In this document: piece by piece, positions 57,882 to 64,000 of the stretch
Layout: every line of letters starts with the position of its first letter
Position numbering within the stretch: the stretch's first letter is position 1
Assembly (NCBI RefSeq): GCF_026642255.1
Contig: NZ_CP113264.1
Span: 1,736,001 to 1,800,000, forward strand
Direction of reading: 5' to 3'
Length of the DNA: 64,000 bases
Origin: Streptomonospora nanhaiensis
GTDB lineage: Bacteria; Actinomycetota; Actinomycetes; Streptosporangiales; Streptosporangiaceae
Notes under the pieces: generated by a model
Seen by the model: only the letters and a program-made list of their open reading frames with translations
Told to the model about the DNA's origin: nothing
Database searches by the model: none
Program-made: the position numbers and the translations under genes

Positions 57882-60004
57882 GGCGTGTGCTCCTCGCGGG
57901 TGGCGGGGGTGGGAACGGACGGGTCCGGCGGGGCGTCGGCGGGCTCGGCCCGGACGGGTTCGACGGTGACCAGGGGCGCGTCCATGGGTACGGACGCGCC
58001 CGGCCGCACCGCCACGCCGGTGACGGTGCCGTCGAAGGGGGAGGGGACGGAGTGCTCCATCTTCATGGCCTCCACGACGGCGAGCGGTGTTCCGGCGAGG
58101 ACCGCCTGGCCCACCTCCACGGGGACGGCGAGCACCGTCCCCGGCATGGGGCTGCGCACGGTGCCGTCGACCGCCGCGTCGTCGTCGCGCAGCGCCGCCG
58201 CCACCGGCTCCTCGTGCAGGGTCCACGCGGTGCCCCCGGCGCCCAGCCACCGGTGCCCGGTGGCGGGGTCGTCGGCGCGCGCGTAGGTGCGGGTGCGCCC
58301 CGCGTGGGTGACGGTCAGGCAGGACCCGTCCGCGGAGCGGCGTGCCGTCGCGGCGACGGGCGCGCCGTCGTCCACCCGCACCAGGTAGGCGCCGGGGGCC
58401 CCGGCCGCGCCGTCGCGCCGGACCCGGACGACCGCGGAGTCGTGCCGGGGCGCGCGCAGGCGCCAGGGGGTCCACGCCGGGCCGCCCATCCGCCACCCGT
58501 CGGGGGTGGCGAACCGGTCCGCCGAGGGGCCCGCCCCTCCGGGTTCCAGGTCGAGCTGGTGGTCCAGGGCCGCCGCCGCGTACACGTGCTCGGGAAGCGC
58601 CCCGGGCGCGGGCTCCGGCGGATCCGTCTCGATCAGGTCGGTGCTCAGGTCGCCCGCCGCCACACGCGGGTGGCGCAGCAGCCTGCGCAGGAACGCGGTG
58701 TTGGTGACGCACCCCAGCAGCACGTACGCGCCCAGGGCGGCGTCCATCCGGCGCAGCGCCTCGGCCCGGTCCGGGCCCCAGGTGATGACCTTGGCGAGCA
58801 TCGGGTCGAACGCGGAGGTCACCTCGCCCCCCGCCGCGACACCGGAGTCCACCCGGGCGCCGGAGGGCTCGGACAGTGCCAGGACGGGGCCGCCGGTGGG
58901 CAGGAACCCCCGGTCGGCGTCCTCGGCGTAGATCCGCGACTCCACCGCGTGCCCCTGCCAGGACACGTCTTCCTGGCCGAAGGGGAGCGGGTCGCCCAGG
59001 GCGATCCGGACCTGGAGCTCGACCAGGTCGATGCCGCGCCCGCCGCGGATCGCGACGACCTCCTCGGTGACGGGGTGCTCCACCTGGAGCCGGGTGTTCA
59101 TCTCCAGGAACGAGAACGAGAGCTCCGGCTCCCCGTCGCCCCCGGACGCCTCGGCGATGAACTCGACCGTCCCCGCGCCCGTGTAGCCGCACGAGCGCGC
59201 GGCGGCCACGGCCGCCCCGCCCATGGCCTCCCGCTGGGCGGCGGTGAGCAGGGGGGACGGGGCCTCCTCCACCACCTTCTGGTGGCGGCGCTGGAGGCTG
59301 CACTCGCGCTCGCCCAGGTGGACGACGTTGCCGTGGCCGTCGGCGAGGACCTGCACCTCGATGTGCCGGGGCCGCCGGACCAGGCGCTCCACCAGCAGGG
59401 TGGGGTCGCCGAACGACGCGAGGGCCTCCCGCCGGGCGGCCGCGGCGGCGGCCACCAGGTCGTCGGGGGAGTGGACGGCCCGCATGCCCTTGCCGCCGCC
59501 GCCCGCGGACGGCTTGAGGAGCAGGGGGTACCCGGTCTCCGCTGCGGCGTGCAGCAGCGCGTCGTCGTCCAGCGGCTGTCCGGGCTTCTCGGCGAACCCG
59601 CCCAGGACCGGCACGCCCGCGGCGGCCACCGTGTCCTTGGCGCGGATCTTGTCGCCCATCGCCTCGATCGCCGAGGCGGGAGGTCCGACGAAGACCAGGC
59701 CCGCCCCGGCGCAGGCCCGGGCGAACCCGGCGTTCTCCGACAGGAAGCCGTAGCCGGGGTGCACCATGGAGGCGCCCGACTCCAGGGCCGCCGCGACGAT
59801 CGCGCCGGAGTCCAGGTAGCCGTCCACGCGCAGGGCGAGGTCGGCTGCGAGCGTGTGGGGTGCGCCGGCGTCGGCGTCGGTGTGCACGGCCACCGAGCCG
59901 ATCCCCATGCGCTTCAGGGTGCGGATGATCCGCAGGGCGATCTCGCCCCGGTTGGCGACCAGCACGGTCGCGGGGGAGTGGGACGTTCGTGGCGTCGTGG
60001 TCAA
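57878..60004 (-). CDS. Acyl-CoA carboxylase biotin-containing subunit (methylcrotonyl-CoA alpha)
   Basis: A 708-residue subunit with biotin carboxylase (about 1-460; LLLKPSAGGGGKGMRAV, FLEMNTRLQVEHPVTEEVV), a middle domain and a C-terminal biotinyl domain with VVEAMKMEHSVPSPF. It carboxylates biotin, which the beta subunit then uses on the acyl-CoA. It lies between the beta subunit and the acyl-CoA dehydrogenase in one operon, coupled to the dehydrogenase by a 4-bp overlap. The start is probably TTG at 60004 with GAGGAA before it; no ATG or GTG fits as well. Confidence 0.92.
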   Translation of the reverse strand: MTTTPRTSHSPATVLVANRGEIALRIIRTLKRMGIGSVAVHTDADAGAPHTLAADLALRVDGYLDSGAIVAAALESGASMVHPGYGFLSENAGFARACAGAGLVFVGPPASAIEAMGDKIRAKDTVAAAGVPVLGGFAEKPGQPLDDDALLHAAAETGYPLLLKPSAGGGGKGMRAVHSPDDLVAAAAAARREALASFGDPTLLVERLVRRPRHIEVQVLADGHGNVVHLGERECSLQRRHQKVVEEAPSPLLTAAQREAMGGAAVAAARSCGYTGAGTVEFIAEASGGDGEPELSFSFLEMNTRLQVEHPVTEEVVAIRGGRGIDLVELQVRIALGDPLPFGQEDVSWQGHAVESRIYAEDADRGFLPTGGPVLALSEPSGARVDSGVAAGGEVTSAFDPMLAKVITWGPDRAEALRRMDAALGAYVLLGCVTNTAFLRRLLRHPRVAAGDLSTDLIETDPPEPAPGALPEHVYAAAALDHQLDLEPGGAGPSADRFATPDGWRMGGPAWTPWRLRAPRHDSAVVRVRRDGAAGAPGAYLVRVDDGAPVAATARRSADGSCLTVTHAGRTRTYARADDPATGHRWLGAGGTAWTLHEEPVAAALRDDDAAVDGTVRSPMPGTVLAVPVEVGQAVLAGTPLAVVEAMKMEHSVPSPFDGTVTGVAVRPGASVPMDAPLVTVEPVRAEPADAPPDPSVPTPATREEHTP

Positions 60005-60011
60005 GGGTTCC

Positions 60012-61637
60012 TCACATCCGGAAGACGCCGTAGCCCACCGGGTCCAGTGGCGCGTGGCGGGCGGCGGACAGGGCCATGGCGAGCACGTCGCGGGTGTCGG
60101 CGGGGTCGATGACGCCGTCGTCCCACAGGCGGGCGGTGGAGTAGTACGGGCTGCCCTGTTCCTCGTACCGGTCGCGGATGGGCGCCTTGAAGGCCTCCTC
60201 GTCCTCCGCGGACCACGCCTCGCCGCGCCCCTCCAGCTGGTCGCGGCGGACCGTGGACAGCACCGAGGCGGCCTGTTCCCCGCCCATCACCGAGATGCGG
60301 GCGTTGGGCCACATCCACAGGAACCGGGGGGAGTACGCCCGGCCGCACATGCTGTAGTTGCCCGCGCCGAACGACCCGCCGATGACGACGGTGAACTTGG
60401 GGACGCGGGCGCAGGCCACGGCGGTGACCATCTTCGCCCCGTGCTTGGCGATGCCGCCCGCCTCGTAGTCGCGGCCCACCATGAACCCGGAGATGTTCTG
60501 GAGGAAGACGAGGGGGACGCCGCGCCGGTCGCACAGCTCGATGAAGTGGGCGCCCTTGAGCGCGGACTCGGCGAAGAGGATGCCGTTGTTGGCGATGATC
60601 CCGACCGGGTGGCCGTGGAGGTGGGCGAACCCCGTGACCAGGGTCGTCCCGTACTCGGCCTTGAACTCGGTGAACTCGCTGCCGTCCACGATCCGGCCGA
60701 TCACCTCCCGCACGTCGTACGGGGTGCGGGTGTCGGCGGGGACCACCCCGTAGAGCTCGTCCGGGTCCAGCGCGGGCGGCCGCGGCCCGCGCGTCTCCCA
60801 CGCGGGCGGGCCGGGCGGAGCGAGGGTGTCGGCGATGCGACGCACGATGGTGAGCGCGTGGGCGTCGTCGTCGGCCAGGTGGTCGGTGACCCCCGACACC
60901 CGCGAGTGCAGGTCGCCGCCGCCCAGCTCCTCGGCTGTCACGACCTCGCCCGTGGCGGCCTTCACCAGCGGGGGGCCGCCCAGGAAGACGGTCCCCTGGT
61001 CGCGGACGATGACCGCCTCGTCGCTCATCGCCGGGACGTAGGCGCCGCCCGCCGTGCACGAGCCCAGCACCGCCGCGATCTGCGGGATGCCCAGCTTCGA
61101 CATGGTGGCCTGGTTGTAGAAGATCCGCCCGAAGTGCTCGCGGTCGGGGAAGACGTCGTCCTGCATCGGCAGGAACGCGCCGCCCGAGTCGGCGAGGTAG
61201 ACGCACGGGAGGCGGTTGTGCAGCGCCACCTCCTGGGCGCGCAGGTGCTTCTTGACGGTCATCGGGTAGTAGCTGCCGCCCTTGACCGTGGCGTCGTTGG
61301 CGACCACGACCACCGGTCGGCCCATGACCCGGCCCACGCCGGCGATCATCCCGGCGCCGGGCGCGTCCCGGCCGTCCTCGCCGTAGAGCCCGTCGGCGGC
61401 CAGCGGGGAGATCTCCAGGAAGGGGGAGCCGGGGTCGAGGAGGAGGTCGACGCGGTCGCGCGGCAGGAGCTTGCCGCGCCCGACGTGCCGTGCCCGGATC
61501 TTCTCCGGGCCGCCCGGCGCGGCGGCGGCGATCCGCTCGCGCAGCTCCAGGGCGAGGGCGCGGTTCGCCGCGTCGTTGGCGGCGAACGCGGGCCCGGCGG
61601 TGTCCACCGCCGAGCCGAGCACTGGTGCCCTGCTCAT
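60012..61637 (-). CDS. Methylcrotonoyl-CoA carboxylase, beta subunit type carboxyltransferase
   Basis: A 541-residue carboxyltransferase. The CT-N half has [19 protein letters not shown] and [20 protein letters not shown], the CT-C half has [20 protein letters not shown] and [20 protein letters not shown]. The block [20 protein letters not shown] is characteristic of methylcrotonyl-CoA carboxylases. It fixes carbon onto 3-methylcrotonyl-CoA in leucine degradation. It is the first gene of the operon; the alpha subunit begins 7 bp behind its stop. ATG 61637, with two operator sites just upstream. Confidence 0.93.
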   Translation of the reverse strand: MSRAPVLGSAVDTAGPAFAANDAANRALALELRERIAAAAPGGPEKIRARHVGRGKLLPRDRVDLLLDPGSPFLEISPLAADGLYGEDGRDAPGAGMIAGVGRVMGRPVVVVANDATVKGGSYYPMTVKKHLRAQEVALHNRLPCVYLADSGGAFLPMQDDVFPDREHFGRIFYNQATMSKLGIPQIAAVLGSCTAGGAYVPAMSDEAVIVRDQGTVFLGGPPLVKAATGEVVTAEELGGGDLHSRVSGVTDHLADDDAHALTIVRRIADTLAPPGPPAWETRGPRPPALDPDELYGVVPADTRTPYDVREVIGRIVDGSEFTEFKAEYGTTLVTGFAHLHGHPVGIIANNGILFAESALKGAHFIELCDRRGVPLVFLQNISGFMVGRDYEAGGIAKHGAKMVTAVACARVPKFTVVIGGSFGAGNYSMCGRAYSPRFLWMWPNARISVMGGEQAASVLSTVRRDQLEGRGEAWSAEDEEAFKAPIRDRYEEQGSPYYSTARLWDDGVIDPADTRDVLAMALSAARHAPLDPVGYGVFRM

Positions 61638-61657
61638 GGTGTCCTCTCGTGGAGGGA

Positions 61658-61701
61658 TGTTAATGCTCACTAACAACCGTGATGTTAGTAACTACTAACA
61701 T
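61658..61701. promoter_or_regulatory. Two operators for the branched-chain acyl-CoA operon
   Basis: ATGTTAGT-AACT-ACTAACAT at 61682-61701 is a perfect inverted repeat with 8-bp arms; TGTTAAT-GCTC-ACTAACA at 61658-61675 is a near match to it. Both sit between the divergent carboxylase and TetR genes, so the TetR protein probably controls both directions. Confidence 0.78.
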
Positions 61702-61768
61702 GGGTGTCCAGGGCCCGGGAGGCGCGAGTCACCCCGGAGCCACCCGCGGGCGAGGAGGGGCGGAGCGG

Positions 61769-62359
61769 ATGGGGCCGAGACCGACGGGCGAGCGCCGGAC
61801 GGCGATCCTGGGCGCGGCGGCGGGGCTCTTCGCCGAACGCGGCTACCGGGGGGTGTCCATCGACGACCTCGGCCGCGCCGTCGGCACCACCGGCCCTGCC
61901 CTGTACCGGCACTTCCCCGGCAAACAGGCACTCCTCGGCGAGGTGCTGGTCGACATCAGCGACCGCCTGGCGAGGCAGGGCAGGGAGCTGGTGGCGGAGG
62001 CGGCGAGTGCGGACGGCGCCCTGGAGGCGCTGCTGCGCGGACACATCGCGTTCGCCCTGGACGAGCCCTCCCTGATCACCGTGCACGACCGGGAGCTGGG
62101 CAACCTCACCGAGCCCGACCGGCGGCGCGTGCGCCGCCTCCAGCGCGGTTACGTCGAGGAGTGGGTGGGCGTGCTCGCCGAACTCCGGCCAGGGGCGTCC
62201 CCGACCGTGCTCCGCGCCGCCGTGCACGCCGTGTTCGGCCTGCTCAACTCCACCCCCCACAGCAGGGGCGAGCTGCCCCGGCCGCACATGGCCGAGCTGC
62301 TGCTCTCCATGGGCCGCGCCGCCCTCACCTCCCCCGACGCCGCGCCTCCGGCCGCGTAG
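61769..62359 (+). CDS. TetR family regulator of branched-chain acyl-CoA operon
   Basis: A 196-residue TetR repressor with HTH at about residues 8-55 (DDLGRAVGTTGPALYRHFPG) and a C-terminal helical domain with LITVHDRELGNLTEPDRRRV, which resembles the KstR/FadR-like acyl-CoA responsive class. Start at ATG 61769, preceded by GAGGAGG; upstream in-frame ATGs at 61679 and 61700 lie inside the operators and lack ribosome sites. It is divergent from the methylcrotonyl-CoA carboxylase operon. The effector is likely an acyl-CoA of that path. Confidence 0.9.
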   Translation: MGPRPTGERRTAILGAAAGLFAERGYRGVSIDDLGRAVGTTGPALYRHFPGKQALLGEVLVDISDRLARQGRELVAEAASADGALEALLRGHIAFALDEPSLITVHDRELGNLTEPDRRRVRRLQRGYVEEWVGVLAELRPGASPTVLRAAVHAVFGLLNSTPHSRGELPRPHMAELLLSMGRAALTSPDAAPPAA

Positions 62360-62550
62360 CGCGGGGCCGGCACCCCGCCGTGCCCGCGGTCCCCCCGGTC
62401 AGCGGTCCCCGTTCCCGCGCTCCCCCACACCGCCGCCGTGGCCCGCCGACCCCGGACGGGGTACGAGGGTGCCCGGATTTGGAGGAGGCGATGCCGTGGG
62501 GTGACCCCGGCCGGGGTAGACCCGACGGACACCGATCCGGGGAGGCGGAC

Positions 62551-63150
62551 ATGAACGTGGTGACCAGGGGCTTTCGCGGGCGCGGGGGCCAGGACCCCGC
62601 GAGGGTTCCCCCGGGGCAGTACGAGACGCACGACTTCCCCGTGCTGTCCGCCGGACCCACGCCCCGGGTGGACACCGGGGAGTGGACCTTCTCGGTCGAG
62701 GCGGAGACGGGGCGGACGCGGGTGTGGACCTGGGAGGAGTTCCGGGCCCTGCCCCAGGAGCGGCCCCGCGTCGACATCCACTGCGTCACCCGCTGGTCGA
62801 AGCTGGACACCGACTGGGAGGGCGTCAGCCTCGACGTCCTGCTGGAGGACGTGGAGACCACCGCCGAGTACGCCCTCGCGTCCAGCTACGGCGGCTACAC
62901 CACGAACCTCCCGCTCCAGGACCTCACCGACGGACAGGCGTGGATCGTGCACACCTTCGACGGAGAGCCGCTCGCCCCCGAGCACGGGGGACCGGCCCGG
63001 CTGATCGTGCCGCACCTGTACTTCTGGAAGTCGGCCAAGTGGGTGCGCGGGATCAGCCTGCTCCACCAGGACGAGCCCGGGTTCTGGGAGCAGGCCGGGT
63101 ACCACGACTACGGCGACCCGTGGCGCGAGCAGCGCTACCGGGGCGACTGA
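62551..63150 (+). CDS. Molybdopterin-dependent oxidoreductase (sulfite-oxidase/YedY-like)
   Basis: A 199-residue soluble protein of the sulfite-oxidase molybdopterin fold. IHCVTRWSKLDTDWEGVSL carries the Cys that ligates molybdenum, then YGGYTTNLPLQDL and LIVPHLYFWKSAKWVRGISL. No signal peptide is visible, so it seems cytosolic, unlike MsrP. ATG 62551 has GGGGAGG upstream. It is followed directly by a flavin reductase, its likely electron donor. Confidence 0.9.
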   Translation: MNVVTRGFRGRGGQDPARVPPGQYETHDFPVLSAGPTPRVDTGEWTFSVEAETGRTRVWTWEEFRALPQERPRVDIHCVTRWSKLDTDWEGVSLDVLLEDVETTAEYALASSYGGYTTNLPLQDLTDGQAWIVHTFDGEPLAPEHGGPARLIVPHLYFWKSAKWVRGISLLHQDEPGFWEQAGYHDYGDPWREQRYRGD

Positions 63151-63884
63151 TGGTCGCGTGGCGGCCCGCGACCCTGGCGGCCGACCGCTGGGAGACCGAC
63201 AGCGCCCGGACGCTGGTGCTCGACGTGCCCGGCTGGCCCGGCCACCGTGCGGGCCAGCACGTGGACGTCCGGCTGACCGCCGAGGACGGCTACACCGCCC
63301 AGCGCGGCTACTCGGTGGCCTCGGCCGACGAGGGGGAGCGGATCGAGCTCACCGTGCAGCGGGTGGAGGGCGGGGAGGTCTCCTCCTACCTCGTGGACGT
63401 GTTCGCGCCGGGGGACGCGGTGGAGGTGCGCGGCCCGCTGGGCGGCTGGTTCGTGTGGGACGCCGCGTCCCCGGACCCGGTGGTCCTGGTGGGCGGCGGC
63501 TCCGGGGTGGTGCCCCTGATGGCGATGGTGCGTGAGCGGCGCAGGGTGGGGAGCCGGGCGCTCTTCCGGGTCCTGTACTCGGTGCGCATGCCGGAGGACC
63601 GGTACTACCGGGGGGAGCTGGGCGCCCACCGGCCCGGAGACGGGGGAGTGGACCTGTTCGTCGCCTACACGCGCCGGGCCCCGGAGGCCTCGCCCCGCGG
63701 ACCCGGGCGCCTGGGCGCGGCCGAGCTGAACACCCACGGGTTCCCGGCCGAGTTCGCCCCGGTGTGCTTCGTGTGCGGGCCGACCGGTTTCGTGGAGACG
63801 GCCTCCGACGCCCTCGTGGCCCTGGGGCACGACCCGAGACGGGTCCGGACCGAGCGGTTCGGATCCGGTGGAGGTGCCAGATGA
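63150..63884 (+). CDS. FAD-binding oxidoreductase (ferredoxin reductase type)
   Basis: A 244-residue flavoprotein: FAD-binding half with QRGYSVASADEGERIEL, and NAD(P)-binding half with VVLVGGGSGVVPLMAMV, then VCFVCGPTGFVETASDAL. No 2Fe-2S domain follows. It probably passes electrons from NAD(P)H to the molybdenum protein encoded upstream; the start overlaps that gene's stop (TGATG). Confidence 0.92.
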   Translation: MVAWRPATLAADRWETDSARTLVLDVPGWPGHRAGQHVDVRLTAEDGYTAQRGYSVASADEGERIELTVQRVEGGEVSSYLVDVFAPGDAVEVRGPLGGWFVWDAASPDPVVLVGGGSGVVPLMAMVRERRRVGSRALFRVLYSVRMPEDRYYRGELGAHRPGDGGVDLFVAYTRRAPEASPRGPGRLGAAELNTHGFPAEFAPVCFVCGPTGFVETASDALVALGHDPRRVRTERFGSGGGAR

Positions 63885-64000
63885 CCGAACCGGAGCACGT
63901 CGACGCCAACGCCCTGGCGGGTCCGCTGTCGGAGATCCTGTCCGTGGACCTGACCGCCGCCGAGCGGCGGTGCTCGGTGTGCGGGGCGTGCGGGGTGTTC
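63881..64000 (+). CDS. DUF6510-like zinc-ribbon protein, partial
   Basis: The first 40 residues of a gene cut by the window end. The frame starts with ATGA overlap to the flavin reductase. It opens with an acidic stretch and then a Cys pair repeat CSVCGACGVF, as at the start of a zinc ribbon of the actinobacterial DUF6510 family, which accompanies molybdenum/flavin pairs. Identification is provisional until the rest is seen. Confidence 0.75.
   Translation, partial: MTEPEHVDANALAGPLSEILSVDLTAAERRCSVCGACGVF

Overview
The window is a chromosomal segment of a high-GC, filamentous, sporulating actinomycete. The evidence is the strongly G/C-ended codons, the many GTG starts, an SsgA-family sporulation protein, a SARP activator, TetR/PadR/ArsR regulators and the gene content. 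A Nocardiopsis-like genus is my best guess, inferred from style and not from a database match. I saw no insertion sequence, prophage or CRISPR array. The region reads as ordinary chromosome with several accessory clusters.

Layout. 0-16 kb: mixed metabolism and regulation. It holds a TetR regulator with a tandem palindrome over its start, a GNAT enzyme, mannose-6-phosphate isomerase, an FKBP isomerase, an acyl-CoA dehydrogenase with its own operator and a nearby TetR, an ABC exporter divergent from a NarL-type two-component pair, a FAD monooxygenase divergent from a TetR, an AhpD-like protein and an acyl-CoA ligase. 16-27 kb: an ArsR/serine-hydrolase operon, PadR, epoxide hydrolase, Sir2, pyruvate carboxylase, a UBP zinc-finger protein and an ABC-F ribosome-protection type ATPase with a long leader. 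27-31 kb: small membrane protein, TatA, KdpE-like regulator, SDR and SnoaL-like genes.

31-36.4 kb is a coherent L-carnitine catabolic locus: a BCCT transporter imports carnitine, carnitine dehydrogenase gives 3-dehydrocarnitine, a BKACE enzyme cleaves it to betainyl-CoA plus acetoacetate, and a thioesterase releases glycine betaine. It is overseen by an unusual XRE-TetR fusion regulator. 36.7-44 kb has five tRNA genes (Val, Cys, two Gly, Val), a roadblock protein, an aminotransferase IV enzyme, an SsgA-like protein, thrS and a small two-repeat acidic protein. 44.9-50.4 kb is one very large single-chain biotin-dependent carboxylase.

50.4-56.7 kb is the most interesting part: a compact, apparently undescribed peptide system. 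One arm encodes a small SARP activator and an FxLD-type protein-isoaspartate methyltransferase homolog. The divergent arm encodes a 67-residue precursor-like peptide with six cysteines in its last 41 residues, a membrane-tethered thioredoxin-like protein (CxxC), an ABC exporter, a dedicated S26 signal peptidase and a MauE-like redox membrane protein. I infer a secreted, disulfide-rich, possibly isoaspartate/aspartimide-modified peptide.

56.7-62.4 kb is a leucine/branched-chain acyl-CoA operon (methylcrotonyl-CoA carboxylase beta and alpha, acyl-CoA dehydrogenase) behind a TetR gene with two operators. The window ends in a molybdopterin oxidoreductase / flavin reductase / zinc-ribbon triad, the last gene cut by the window edge.
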